The notes beneath the pieces were generated by a model. It was given only the letters and a program-made list of their open reading frames with translations, searched no databases and was not told the DNA's origin. A program made the position numbers and the translations under genes. Positions 34,236 through 42,281 of a DNA stretch of 42,281 bases are shown here, one piece after another. The DNA is from Bacteroidales bacterium (GTDB taxonomy: Bacteria; Bacteroidota; Bacteroidia; Bacteroidales; UBA1402). The stretch covers positions 1 through 42,281 of the forward strand of contig JAFSRR010000097.1 in NCBI GenBank assembly GCA_017446025.1. Reading direction: 5' to 3'. Position 1 is the stretch's first letter. Each line of letters opens with the position of its first letter.

Positions 34236-34979
34236 ATGAAGGAATTTAAATTTGAAATAGACGGACGTGCCTATCAGGCTTCCGTCGAGGAATTGGAAGA
34301 CAATATGGCCCAGGTGGTGGTCAATGGCAAGGCTTTCCAGGTGAGGATGCCGCAGGAGGAAGCTCCCGCAGCCCGTACGGTCCGCCCGCAGGCCCAGAGC
34401 GCTGCTCCGGCCCCCAAGACGGCCGGTGGTGTCTTCACGGTCAAGTCGCCGCTGCCCGGTTCGATCGTCAAAGTGGTCGTTGCCGCCGGTCAGGCTGTAA
34501 AGAAAGGCGACCTGCTGCTCACCATGGAGTCGATGAAGATGGAAAACAATGTCGTCAGCGAAGTCGACGGCACCGTCAAGGCTGTCCTGGTAGAGGCTGG
34601 CAAGAACGTCATGCAGGACGACAAGCTGGTCGAAATCGAGACCGCTGCCGCCGCTGCTCCGGCTCCTGCTGCCGAGGCTCCCAAGCCCGCTGCTGCTCCG
34701 GCTCCCAAGGCTGAGGCCCCCAAGCCTGCCGCCGCTCCGGCGCCCAAGAACGAAGCTCCGGTGGCCGGCATCAAGGTGACCAGTCCGCTGCCCGGTTCTG
34801 TCATCAAGGTGATGGTCAGCGAAGGTCAGGCCGTCAAGAAAGGCGACACATTGCTGACCCTCGAAAGCATGAAGATGGAGAATGCCATCATGGCCGATGC
34901 CGACGGTGTGGTCAAGAAGATCGCCGTCGTGGCCGGTCAGAACGTCATGCAGGATGATTTGCTGGTTATAATCGGTTAA
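34236..34979 (+). CDS. mmdC: Biotin carrier subunit with two biotinyl domains
   Basis: A 247-residue protein that carries CO2 between the carboxyltransferase and the membrane decarboxylase. It has an N-terminal ~40-residue region, a first biotinyl domain (about 67-136) with ESMKMEN and Lys101, an Ala/Pro/Lys linker (about 137-176), and a second domain (about 178-247) with ESMKMEN and Lys213. Both keep the full biotinylation motif and the PLPGS start. Related Bacteroidales subunits usually have a single domain and about 140-150 residues. The two domains differ at many positions, so the duplication is not recent and is not a cloning-type direct repeat. Confidence 0.93.
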   Translation: MKEFKFEIDGRAYQASVEELEDNMAQVVVNGKAFQVRMPQEEAPAARTVRPQAQSAAPAPKTAGGVFTVKSPLPGSIVKVVVAAGQAVKKGDLLLTMESMKMENNVVSEVDGTVKAVLVEAGKNVMQDDKLVEIETAAAAAPAPAAEAPKPAAAPAPKAEAPKPAAAPAPKNEAPVAGIKVTSPLPGSVIKVMVSEGQAVKKGDTLLTLESMKMENAIMADADGVVKKIAVVAGQNVMQDDLLVIIG

Positions 34980-34991
34980 TACCACGAAACT

Positions 34992-36170
34992 ATGGGTGAT
35001 ATTCTCGAATTCTTCCAGAGCATGGGTTTCATGAACATTGCCTGGCAACAGGCTGCCATGCTGCTTATTTCTTTCTTCCTGCTTTACCTGGCAATCCATA
35101 AGAAATACGAACCGCTGTTGCTGCTGCCGATCGCTTTCGGCATGCTGTTGACCAACCTGCCCGGTGCCGGCATGTTCCATTCGGATCTGTGGTCGGCTTT
35201 CCTGGACGAAAACAATGCCAACTATCACAGCTACGGCGCCATCATGAAAGAAGGCGGCCTGCTCGACATCCTGTATATCGGTGTCAAGGCCGGTGTCTAT
35301 CCCTGCCTGATCTTTGTCGGGGTAGGGGCCATGACCGATTTCGGCCCGCTCATCGCCAATCCCAAGAGCTTGCTGCTGGGTGCTGCCGCACAGGTGGGCA
35401 TCTTCCTGACCTTCCTGGGGGCCAACGCCCTGGGCTTCACTGAAGCCCAGGCCGGTTCGATCGGTATCATCGGCGGTGCCGACGGCCCGACGTCCATCTT
35501 CCTCACCTCCAAGCTGGCTCCCGAGCTGCTCGGACCGATTGCCATTGCGGCCTATTCCTACATGGCCCTGGTACCGGTCATCCAGCCGCCCATCATGAAG
35601 GCCCTGACCACCAAGTCGGAACGCTGCATCAAGATGAAACAGCTGCGCGCTGTGAGTAAGACCGAAAAGATCATCTTCCCCGTTGTCATCACCACCGTGG
35701 TGGCCCTCATCCTGCCCGATGCAGCTCCGCTGATCGGCTGCCTGATGCTGGGCAACCTGATGAAGGAATGCGGTGTGGTGGAACGTCTCAGCCTGACCGC
35801 CCAGAACGACCTGATGAACATCGTGGTCATCTTCCTGGGTCTGTCGGTGGGCGCTACGGCCACGGCCAGCTCTTTCCTCAATATCCAGACCATTATGATC
35901 CTGGTCATGGGTATCATCGCCTTCAGCTGCGGTACAGCCGGCGGTATCTTGCTGGCCAAGCTGATGAACGTGTTCAGCCGCGAGAAGATCAATCCGCTGA
36001 TCGGTTCGGCCGGTGTTTCGGCTGTGCCGATGGCAGCCCGTGTCTCGCAGGCGGTGGGCCAGGAGGAAAATCCGGGCAACTTCCTGCTGATGCACGCCAT
36101 GGGTCCGAATGTGGCCGGTGTGATCGGTTCGGCTGTCGCTGCCGGTATCTTGTTGACCATGCTGGGATAA
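34992..36170 (+). CDS. mmdB: Na+-translocating decarboxylase beta subunit (OadB family)
   Basis: A 392-residue inner-membrane subunit that decarboxylates carboxybiotin and pumps Na+ outward. Family features are the conserved [20 protein letters not shown] region with the essential Asp, [18 protein letters not shown], and the C-terminal [20 protein letters not shown] helix. It is the last gene of the operon, 12 bases after the biotin carrier and just ahead of a strong terminator. Confidence 0.95.
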   Translation: MGDILEFFQSMGFMNIAWQQAAMLLISFFLLYLAIHKKYEPLLLLPIAFGMLLTNLPGAGMFHSDLWSAFLDENNANYHSYGAIMKEGGLLDILYIGVKAGVYPCLIFVGVGAMTDFGPLIANPKSLLLGAAAQVGIFLTFLGANALGFTEAQAGSIGIIGGADGPTSIFLTSKLAPELLGPIAIAAYSYMALVPVIQPPIMKALTTKSERCIKMKQLRAVSKTEKIIFPVVITTVVALILPDAAPLIGCLMLGNLMKECGVVERLSLTAQNDLMNIVVIFLGLSVGATATASSFLNIQTIMILVMGIIAFSCGTAGGILLAKLMNVFSREKINPLIGSAGVSAVPMAARVSQAVGQEENPGNFLLMHAMGPNVAGVIGSAVAAGILLTMLG

Positions 36171-36193
36171 TCACCCGTCATACCATCATAGGG

Positions 36194-36225
36194 GAGGGAG
36201 GCTCAATGAGTCTCCCTCTTTTTTT
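36194..36225 (+). terminator. Terminator of the methylmalonyl-CoA operon
   Basis: An 11-bp stem (GAGGGAGGCTC with GAGTCTCCCTC, one G-T pair), loop AAT, then seven T (36219-36225), 24 bases after the mmdB stop. Confidence 0.92.
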
Positions 36226-36322
36226 ACTGCACATTTGGCCTGAGGTGGCTGTAGGGGAGGTATTTTGAGAATTATTAATGGCTCGTTCAACATATTTGAG
36301 TGTAAGGCATTGGATTGTTGGT

Positions 36323-36330
36323 TATATTTG
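36323..36330 (+). promoter_or_regulatory. Promoter box ahead of the aldolase-symporter cluster
   Basis: TATATTTG is an exact -7 match; the nearest TTTG (36295-36298) is 24 bases upstream, longer than the usual spacing. The start would be near 36337, 46 bases before the ATG at 36383. Confidence 0.5.
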
Positions 36331-36382
36331 CAACCGGTTGTGCCCTCCGGGCCGGATTTTGACATCCAAAAAGAGACACTAT

Positions 36383-37303
36383 ATGGGAAAGCAAGTATTC
36401 AAAGGAATCATACCGCCGATGATCACGCCGCTGTCGGATATCGACAAGCTGGATGTAGCTGGGCTGGAAAGGCTCATTGAGCATATCCTGGCCGGCGGAG
36501 TACACGGTTTGTTCATCCTGGGTACCACGGGCGAGGCCCAGAGCCTGAGCTACGCGCTGCGTCAGGAACTTATCGAGCGTGTCTGCCGCCAGGTGGCCGG
36601 CCGTGTGCCGGTGCTGGTAGGCATCACCGACACCTCCCTGACCGAGAGCCTGGCCCTGTCGGAGAAGGCTTGCCAGTGCGGTGCCGCCGCCGTGGTCTCG
36701 GCCGCTCCCTACTATTATGCCCCGGCCCAGGCCGAGCTGGTCGATTTCTATTCTGCCCTGGCCGACCGGCTGCCGTTGCCCATGTTCCTGTATAACATGC
36801 CTTCTCATGTGAAGGTGATGATGGAGCCCGACACGGTGGAGGCCATCGCCCGGCATCCCAACGTCATCGGCCTGAAAGACAGCTCGGCCAACCTGGTCTA
36901 TTTCCATACGCTGATCCAGCGCATGAAGAGCCGTCCCGACTTCTCGCTGCTGATGGGGCCGGAAGAGCTCACCGGCGAGGCTGTCCTGCTGGGTGGCCAT
37001 GGCGGAGTGAACGGCGGTGCCAACATGTTTCCCCGTCTGTATGTCGATATGTACGAGGTAGCCGCCTCGGCCGATATTCCCCGCCTGAGGAAAATCCAGG
37101 AAAGGATCATGGCCATCAGCACCACTGTCTATAAGGTGGGCCGCTACGGTTCGAGCTATCTGAAGGGGGTCAAGTGCACCTGTTCGCTGCTGGGCCTCTG
37201 CAGCGACGAGATGGCCCTGCCTTACCGCAAGTTCAATGCTCCGGAGCGCGAGAAACTGCGCCGCATCCTGGAGTCTCTCGGCGTGGAGGTTGTCAATCCT
37301 TGA
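36383..37303 (+). CDS. DapA/NanA-family Schiff-base aldolase
   Basis: A 306-residue TIM-barrel enzyme of the dihydrodipicolinate synthase superfamily. It shows GTTGE (residues 47-51), Tyr137 in LYNMPS and the Schiff-base Lys165 in IGLKDSS. The superfamily covers lysine biosynthesis, N-acetylneuraminate lyase and 2-keto-3-deoxy sugar acid aldolases. The neighbours (symporter, pectate lyase) favour a sugar-acid catabolic role, for example on products of unsaturated uronates; this is inference. The frame is open to 36278, but 36383 starts MGKQVFKGIIPPMITPL, the family N-terminus, downstream of the promoter box. The symporter ATG is 5 bases after the stop. Confidence 0.85.
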   Translation: MGKQVFKGIIPPMITPLSDIDKLDVAGLERLIEHILAGGVHGLFILGTTGEAQSLSYALRQELIERVCRQVAGRVPVLVGITDTSLTESLALSEKACQCGAAAVVSAAPYYYAPAQAELVDFYSALADRLPLPMFLYNMPSHVKVMMEPDTVEAIARHPNVIGLKDSSANLVYFHTLIQRMKSRPDFSLLMGPEELTGEAVLLGGHGGVNGGANMFPRLYVDMYEVAASADIPRLRKIQERIMAISTTVYKVGRYGSSYLKGVKCTCSLLGLCSDEMALPYRKFNAPEREKLRRILESLGVEVVNP

Positions 37304-37308
37304 GCATC

Positions 37309-38805
37309 ATGGTGACGGAAATCACAACCCTTGACTATATCGTCTTTCTGACCTTCCTGGCCGGCATCGTCATTTTCGGCTGCTCGTTCTATTTCCGTGA
37401 ACGCAAGCGCCAGTCGACGGGCGGTTTCACGGTGGCCAACGGCAGTTTGCCCTCCTGGGTGGTGGGTATGTCGATCTTTGCCACTTTCGTGAGCAGCATC
37501 AGTTTCCTGGGCTATCCCGGCGAAGCCTACGCCAACAACTGGAACCCCTTTGTCTTCAGCATATCGATCCCGGTGGCCGCCTGGCTGGCCGCCAAGCTGT
37601 TTGTGCCGCTCTACCGCAGCATGAACAGTGTGTCGGCCTATCAATACCTGGAAGTGCGCTTCGGCTATTGGGCCCGGGCCTATGTCTCGGTGTGCTACCT
37701 GCTCACACAGCTGGCCCGCATGGGATCGATCCTGTTCCTGCTGGCCCTGCCGCTCAACTTCATGTTGGGCTGGTCCATTCCGACCATCATCATCATCACC
37801 GGGGTGGCCGTGCTGTTGTTTGCCTCGATGGGCGGAATCAAGGCCGTGGTCTGGACAGACGCCATCCAGGGCATCATCCTGATCCTGGGCGCCCTGTTCT
37901 GTGCTGTGCTGCTCACCGTGAAGATACCTGGCGGGCTTTCCGAGTTGATCTCTGTGGGCAATGAATACCACAAGTTCAGCATGGGCTCCCTGGGCGGCAG
38001 CTTGACGGAGAAGACCTTCTGGGTGCTGCTCGTCTATGGCCTGTTTACCAACCTGCAGAACTACGGCATCGACCAGAACTATATCCAGCGCTATCTGACG
38101 GCCAAGGACGAGCACAGCGCCAAGAACTCCACTTTGTTCGGCGGTCTGCTCTATGTGCCTGTCTCGTTGATATTCGTCTATATCGGTACCGCCCTGTTTG
38201 TCTATTACAAGACGGCCGGCACCCTGCCTGCCGATGTGGCCGGCGACCAGGTGTTCCCGTATTTCATCGTGCACGGGCTGCCTACCGGCCTGACGGGCCT
38301 GATGATCGCCAGCGTGCTGGCGGCCGGCATGAGTACGGTCTCGACCAGCCTGAACAGTGCCTCGACCATCATCCTGACCGACTTCTACCGTCATTTCCGC
38401 AAGGATGCCGGTGAGAAGGAGGGAATGGCCGTGCTGTATATCTCCAGCGTGGTGCTGGGCGTGCTCGGAGTGATTGTGGCCCTGCTCATGATGGGTGTGG
38501 ACGGTGTGCTTGATACCTGGTGGAAACTGGCTTCCATTTTCAGCGGTGGCATGCTGGGCCTGTTCCTGCTGGGCTTCATTGTGCGCAAAGCCAAGAATCC
38601 GGCCGCTGTGACGGGTGTCATCATCGGTCTGCTGGTCATCGCCTGGATGAGCCTGAGTCCCTATGTCTTCAACGGCAGCTGGGAGCAGTATCGCTGCACG
38701 CTCAACGGCAACCTGACCATTGTATTCGGCACCACGGCCATCTTCCTGACCGGCTTCCTGGTGACGCTGCTCGGGGGCAAATGCCGCTGCCGGAAAAAAG
38801 AATAG
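37309..38805 (+). CDS. Sodium/solute symporter (SSS family)
   Basis: A 498-residue inner-membrane transporter of the SSSF fold (PutP, SGLT, NanT-type relatives). Around 13 hydrophobic helices are readable. Family landmarks are MSIFATFVSSISFLGYPGEA near the start, QNYGIDQNYIQRYLTAKDE in the middle, and MIASVLAAGMSTVSTSLNSA, the helix that supplies Na+ ligands. Substrate is not shown by sequence; pairing with a DapA-family aldolase 5 bases upstream suggests a sugar acid or sialic-acid-like compound. The frame is open upstream into the aldolase gene, but 37309 avoids that overlap. Confidence 0.92.
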   Translation: MVTEITTLDYIVFLTFLAGIVIFGCSFYFRERKRQSTGGFTVANGSLPSWVVGMSIFATFVSSISFLGYPGEAYANNWNPFVFSISIPVAAWLAAKLFVPLYRSMNSVSAYQYLEVRFGYWARAYVSVCYLLTQLARMGSILFLLALPLNFMLGWSIPTIIIITGVAVLLFASMGGIKAVVWTDAIQGIILILGALFCAVLLTVKIPGGLSELISVGNEYHKFSMGSLGGSLTEKTFWVLLVYGLFTNLQNYGIDQNYIQRYLTAKDEHSAKNSTLFGGLLYVPVSLIFVYIGTALFVYYKTAGTLPADVAGDQVFPYFIVHGLPTGLTGLMIASVLAAGMSTVSTSLNSASTIILTDFYRHFRKDAGEKEGMAVLYISSVVLGVLGVIVALLMMGVDGVLDTWWKLASIFSGGMLGLFLLGFIVRKAKNPAAVTGVIIGLLVIAWMSLSPYVFNGSWEQYRCTLNGNLTIVFGTTAIFLTGFLVTLLGGKCRCRKKE

Positions 38806-38832
38806 GAATAAGTTGATTAAAAGATAATTGAG

Positions 38833-40515
38833 ATGAAACGCACAGTTGTTTTGATGATGACAGCGGCTTTGGGCAGCCTGGGTCTGATGGCTCAGTATCC
38901 GAGTGTTCCCAAGGAAGATGCTGCAGCCGCACAGGCAAAAATGAATGTTATGTATGAGCGCAGCGATGCTGCCTGGAAGGAGGCGATGCCTATTATCCAG
39001 CAGGAGAAGGCTGAGAAGGGTAAACCCTATGTGCCCTGGGCCAGCCGTCCTTACGACCTGCCTCAAGCCAAGATTCCGGCTTTCCCCGGTGCGGAAGGCG
39101 GTGGCATGTACAGCTTCGGCGGTCGTGGCGGCAGGGTGCTGACCGTGACCAACCTCAACGATAGCGGCGAAGGTTCGCTGCGTTGGGCTTGCGAGCAGGG
39201 CGGTGCCCGTATCGTGGTCTTCAACGTGGCAGGCATCATCCGCCTGGAAACGCCTATCGTGGTGCGTGCCCCCTATATCACTATTGCTGGACAGACAGCT
39301 CCCGGGGACGGTGTCTGCGTTGCCGGGGAGAGTTTTTGGGTAGATACCCACGATGTGGTGGTCAGACATATGCGCTTCCGTCGTGGCGAGACCGGTGTGG
39401 CCCGTCGCGACGACAGTTTCGGCGGCAATCCGGTGGGCAATATCATGCTGGACCATATCTCAGCTTCCTGGGGTTTGGACGAGAATATCTCCTTCTACCG
39501 GCACATGTACAGTGACGGGACCGGGAGCGCCGACCAGAAACTGGGTACAGCTAATGTGACGATACAGAATTCCATCTCCTCGGAGGCTTTGGATACATGG
39601 AACCATGCTTTTGGCAGCACGCTGGGCGGTGAGAACTGCACGTTCATGCGCAATCTCTGGGCCTGTAACACGGGCCGCAATCCCTCGGTAGGCTGGCACG
39701 GTGTATTCAATTTTGTGAACAATGTCCTGTTCAACTGGGTCGGCCGTACGGTGGACGGCAGTGATTACCGGGGCATGTTCAATATGATCAACAACTATTA
39801 CAAGCCCGGTCCTGCCACGCCGAAAGGCCAGCCCATCAGTCAGCGCATCCTCAAACCCGAATCGGGTCGCAGCAAGCTGTCATATCGTACTTACGGACGT
39901 GTTTATGCCGACGGCAACATTGTCGAGGGCAACGAACGGGTGAGCCGCAACAACTGGGATGGCGGTATCCAGGTCGAAGACGGCTGGGACTGCGGTGTCC
40001 ATACCGATTCGATCCGCAGTTTGGAGCCGATGGCCATGCCTGAGTTCCCGATTATGTCGGCTGCCGAAGCATACGAATTCGTACTGGCCAACGCCGGTGC
40101 CACCTGGCCCCGCCGTGACGCGGTAGATGAACGTGTCATCAAGATGGTCCGCACGGGCAAGGTGGAAGCTTTGGAAAATGTCGATCTGTCGCAGGTGCCC
40201 CAGTTCCGTTACCGCCGGCTGCCTGCTGATTCCTACAAGATCGGTATTATCACCGATATTTCGCAGGTGGGCGGCTATCCCGAATATAAGGGCACTCCCT
40301 ATGTCGATACCGACAAGGACGGCATGCCCGACACCTGGGAGAAGAAATACGGTCTGAACCCCAACGATCCGAGTGATGCCATAAAGGACTGCAACGGTGA
40401 CGGTTACACCAACATCGAAAAGTACATCAACGGCATCAATCCCAAGAAGAAGGTCGATTGGACCAATCCCAAAAACAATCACGACACCCTGGCAGACAGG
40501 AAGTCTCTTTTGTAA
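38833..40515 (+). CDS. Secreted pectate lyase-like protein (PL1 type)
   Basis: A 560-residue exported protein with a signal peptide (cleavage near LGLMAQ, residue ~21). After ~60 residues comes a right-handed beta-helix of the pectate lyase 1 type: FPGAEGGGMYSFGGRGGRVL, TVTNLNDSGEGSLRWAC, ITIAGQTAPGDGVCV, VVRHMRFRRGE and MLDHISASWGLDENIS. The C-terminus carries calcium-loop repeats (DTDKDGMPDTWEKKYG, DCNGDGYTNIEKY, residues ~490-530). It would cleave de-esterified pectin by beta-elimination outside the cell, giving unsaturated galacturonides. It lies 27 bases after the symporter. Confidence 0.9.
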   Translation: MKRTVVLMMTAALGSLGLMAQYPSVPKEDAAAAQAKMNVMYERSDAAWKEAMPIIQQEKAEKGKPYVPWASRPYDLPQAKIPAFPGAEGGGMYSFGGRGGRVLTVTNLNDSGEGSLRWACEQGGARIVVFNVAGIIRLETPIVVRAPYITIAGQTAPGDGVCVAGESFWVDTHDVVVRHMRFRRGETGVARRDDSFGGNPVGNIMLDHISASWGLDENISFYRHMYSDGTGSADQKLGTANVTIQNSISSEALDTWNHAFGSTLGGENCTFMRNLWACNTGRNPSVGWHGVFNFVNNVLFNWVGRTVDGSDYRGMFNMINNYYKPGPATPKGQPISQRILKPESGRSKLSYRTYGRVYADGNIVEGNERVSRNNWDGGIQVEDGWDCGVHTDSIRSLEPMAMPEFPIMSAAEAYEFVLANAGATWPRRDAVDERVIKMVRTGKVEALENVDLSQVPQFRYRRLPADSYKIGIITDISQVGGYPEYKGTPYVDTDKDGMPDTWEKKYGLNPNDPSDAIKDCNGDGYTNIEKYINGINPKKKVDWTNPKNNHDTLADRKSLL

Positions 40516-40548
40516 GAAATGTATCAATAAACTATAAAACAAATATTT

Positions 40549-41199
40549 ATGAAGAAAACAGTATTGACCGTCCTGTTGTCGGCCATTGTGATGACAGGCT
40601 TCGCTCAGCAGAGCGACGAGGAGTATCGGAAAGTGATTCGCGGCCGTGCCGAAAAGATTGTCGCTACTCTCGAAATCACCGACAAGGCCATGCAGGAATT
40701 CATGACCGAACTGATTGCTACCCAGTATATTGACTTGGGTGTCATCAATGATGCTTTTGCTGCCAAAGAAAAAGAAATCAAGTCAATGAATGTTTCCAAG
40801 GAAGAGAAGGAAGCCCTCCTGGCCGCCGCCACTGATAACCAGCGTGCCCAATTGTCTGCCAAGCATTACTACTTTGTCAGTCAGTTGGATGCAAACCTCA
40901 CTTACGATCAAATCGAGAAAGTTAAGGATGGTATGACAATGGGTGTCTATCCCATTACATACAAAGCTCATCTGGATATGATTCCTACCCTCAGGGAAGA
41001 GGAAAAGGCCTATATCCGTGCTGCCCTGAAGGAAGCCCGAGAGTATGCCATGGACTGTTCAGACTCCAAGGTGAAGCATTCCTGGTTCGGCAAGTACAAA
41101 GGCCGCATCAACAATTATCTTTCCAAGCGCGGCTACGACCTGCAGAAGGAACGTGACGGCTGGAACGCCCGTATCAAGGCTGCCCAGGCTGCTCAATAA
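40549..41199 (+). CDS. DUF3826 domain protein, secreted
   Basis: A 216-residue protein with a signal peptide (MKKTVLTVLLSAIVMTGFAQ, cleaved near Ala19-Gln20). The mature part is mostly helical and charged, with conserved-looking segments ITYKAHLDMIPTLREEEKAY and WFGKYKGRINNYLSKRGYD. I recognise it as DUF3826, a Bacteroidota family often found beside pectin-degrading enzymes and without an assigned activity. It follows the lyase by 33 bases and is followed by a long hairpin, which may reduce expression of the next gene. Confidence 0.8.
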   Translation: MKKTVLTVLLSAIVMTGFAQQSDEEYRKVIRGRAEKIVATLEITDKAMQEFMTELIATQYIDLGVINDAFAAKEKEIKSMNVSKEEKEALLAAATDNQRAQLSAKHYYFVSQLDANLTYDQIEKVKDGMTMGVYPITYKAHLDMIPTLREEEKAYIRAALKEAREYAMDCSDSKVKHSWFGKYKGRINNYLSKRGYDLQKERDGWNARIKAAQAAQ

Positions 41200-41231
41200 G
41201 ATTGTTCGAACACCAACCTAACTTCCACAAT

Positions 41232-41275
41232 GCCGTCTGCCCTGTTTTCCGGTGAAAACGGCAGGCGGCGTTTAT
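41232..41275 (+). terminator. Long hairpin after the DUF3826 gene
   Basis: A 16-bp stem: GCCGTCTGCC (41232-41241) with GGCAGGCGGC (41260-41269), then GTTTTC with GAAAAC, with a CT bulge and a CGGT loop. The tail GTTTATC is poor in T, so it may be a weak terminator or an mRNA-stabilising end. Confidence 0.5.
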
Positions 41276-41292
41276 CATAAAAGAAAAGAGAA

Positions 41293-42281
41293 ATGAAACA
41301 TGTATGGATGTTGCCGTTGCTGATGTCGCTATGCCTGACAGGCTTGGAGGCACAGAATCGGATGCGGATGGCGGAATCGCCCTCCGTCAGCGCCGGTAGC
41401 GGGAATTCGCTCAACTACACCCGCGACAGTCGGGGGAACCAGATCCCCGATTTTTCCTATTGTGGCTATATGGCTTCGGAGAAGGCTATTCCCGAGGCTC
41501 CTGTCAAGGCAGTGGTAGCCCCCGTCAAGGGTGATGCCACCGCTGCTATCCAGGCTGCTTTGGACTATGTAGGTTCGCTGCCTGCCGATGAGCAGGGTAT
41601 CCGTGGCGCCGTTCTGTTGGAGAAGGGACGCTACGAAGTGTCCGGACGCCTTGTGATCCGTCACAGCGGCCTTGTCCTGCGGGGTAGCGGCTGCCAGGAA
41701 GACGGCACCGAGATCGTGGCTGCCTACGCCGACCGTACCAACCTCATCAGAATGGCCGGCCGGCTGGAAGACCAGGCCGGAACCATGTTACCCCTGAGTG
41801 CCGAGGCTCCGACTGGCGCCATGGAGGTCAGTGCTGCCGGACACCAGTTCAAGGCCGGCGACCACATCCGCGTGATTCGTGAGGGTACTGCCGACTGGAT
41901 CCTCGAAATGGATATGAAGGATTTCGGCGGTGAAACCGACTATATCGGCTGGAAGGTCAAGGATGCCACCCGTCTGGGCGACATCAACATCCGCTGGGAA
42001 CGCACCGTGGTGTCTGTTTCCGGTGACAAGATCACCCTGGATGCCCCCATCACCTGCGAAACCCGTCTGGGTGAAGGCTTCGTGCAGAGTTTCGAGGCTC
42101 CCGGCCGCATCACCCAAAGCGGTATTGAGAATCTGCGGCTGATTTCCATCTACGATGAAAGCAATCCCAAGGACGAGAACCATTGTTGGAACGCCATTGA
42201 GATAGACAATGTGGAAGATGCCTGGGTGCGTCGCGTCGAATTCCGTCATTTCGCCGGTTCGGCTGTTTTCATCACCGACAA
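41293..42281 (+). CDS. Beta-helix secreted protein, DUF4955-like (3' end missing)
   Basis: The frame is open from the ATG at 41293 to the window end (329 codons). A signal peptide (MKHVWMLPLLMSLCLTGLEA) is followed by SLNYTRDSRGNQIPDFSYCG, a segment typical of Bacteroidota proteins with a pectate-lyase/GH28-like beta-helix and a DUF4955 region, then ATAAIQAALDYVGSLPADE and RGAVLLEKGRYEVSGRLVIR, the usual entry of such a helix. It ends inside helix coils. It is likely another polysaccharide-acting enzyme of the same cluster, but the catalytic part is not all visible. The ATG follows AAAGAAAAGAGAA. Confidence 0.75.
   Translation, partial: MKHVWMLPLLMSLCLTGLEAQNRMRMAESPSVSAGSGNSLNYTRDSRGNQIPDFSYCGYMASEKAIPEAPVKAVVAPVKGDATAAIQAALDYVGSLPADEQGIRGAVLLEKGRYEVSGRLVIRHSGLVLRGSGCQEDGTEIVAAYADRTNLIRMAGRLEDQAGTMLPLSAEAPTGAMEVSAAGHQFKAGDHIRVIREGTADWILEMDMKDFGGETDYIGWKVKDATRLGDINIRWERTVVSVSGDKITLDAPITCETRLGEGFVQSFEAPGRITQSGIENLRLISIYDESNPKDENHCWNAIEIDNVEDAWVRRVEFRHFAGSAVFITD

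Noticed and set aside
34440-34970. The tandem biotinyl domains as a recent DNA repeat or assembly error
   Set aside because: The two halves differ at many bases and residues, so they are an old domain duplication and not a collapsed or expanded repeat.
34221-36095. A 624-codon minus-strand open frame opposite mmdC and mmdB
   Set aside because: It is antisense to two genes with intact motifs and its translation has low complexity without recognisable domains.
37222-39456. A 744-codon open frame on the minus strand
   Set aside because: It lies opposite the aldolase, symporter and lyase genes, all with clear families. Its His/Gln/Asp-rich translation is the usual result of reading GC-rich coding DNA backwards.

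Overview
The window is chromosomal DNA from a GC-rich member of the Bacteroidales (phylum Bacteroidota). The evidence is the ribosomal protein set and order, promoters of the TTTG / TAnnTTTG type, weak Shine-Dalgarno use, a methylmalonyl-CoA decarboxylase operon and pectin-type secreted enzymes with DUF3826 and DUF4955-like proteins. I cannot name a genus from the sequence alone. No tRNA, rRNA, CRISPR array, transposase or integrase was seen.

Layout. (1) 1-1640: the 3' part of a UraA-type nucleobase permease, a small collagen-like lipoprotein, and a terminator. (2) 1668-5169: consensus promoter, then DUF177/YceD, rpmF, the ribosome-assembly GTPases era and der, and a DUF3467 gene. (3) 5196-23372: one long same-strand str/S10/spc/alpha superoperon, rpsL-rpsG-fusA, rpsJ to rplO, secY-map-infA-rpmJ, rpsM-rpsK-rpsD-rpoA-rplQ, closed by a terminator. 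rpmD (59 aa) and rpmJ (38 aa) are present as short genes. (4) 23373-26320: an AT-richer two-gene segment (Methyltransf_22/FkbM-like protein and a CotH-kinase-like lipoprotein). It is bracketed by an 88-bp direct repeat made from the 5' end of the next gene, a MATE transporter, so a truncated MATE start sits on its left and the intact gene on its right. (5) 26242-31131: MATE transporter, meeting end to end a two-gene minus-strand unit (large secreted MG2/plug-like protein; membrane-anchored coiled-coil protein). (6) 31291-36225: RbsD/FucU-like protein, then methylmalonyl-CoA epimerase and the four subunits of a sodium-pumping methylmalonyl-CoA decarboxylase, whose biotin carrier has two biotinyl domains. 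(7) 36323-42281: a DapA-family aldolase, a sodium/solute symporter, a PL1-like pectate lyase, a DUF3826 protein and the 5' part of a beta-helix protein. This looks like a small pectin/uronate utilisation cluster and runs off the window.

How it works together. Regions 2 and 3 make and assemble ribosomes, RNA polymerase alpha and the Sec channel. Region 6 converts succinate-derived methylmalonyl-CoA to propionyl-CoA while exporting Na+, and the Na+-coupled symporter of region 7 and the MATE pump could use that gradient (inference). The points most worth checking are the duplicated MATE 5' end around the acquired-looking cassette, an unusual switch II segment in EF-G, an AT-rich stretch carrying a consensus promoter inside rplD, the two-domain biotin carrier, and gene-order breaks (no fabH between rpmF and era; der, not rpoC, upstream of DUF3467).
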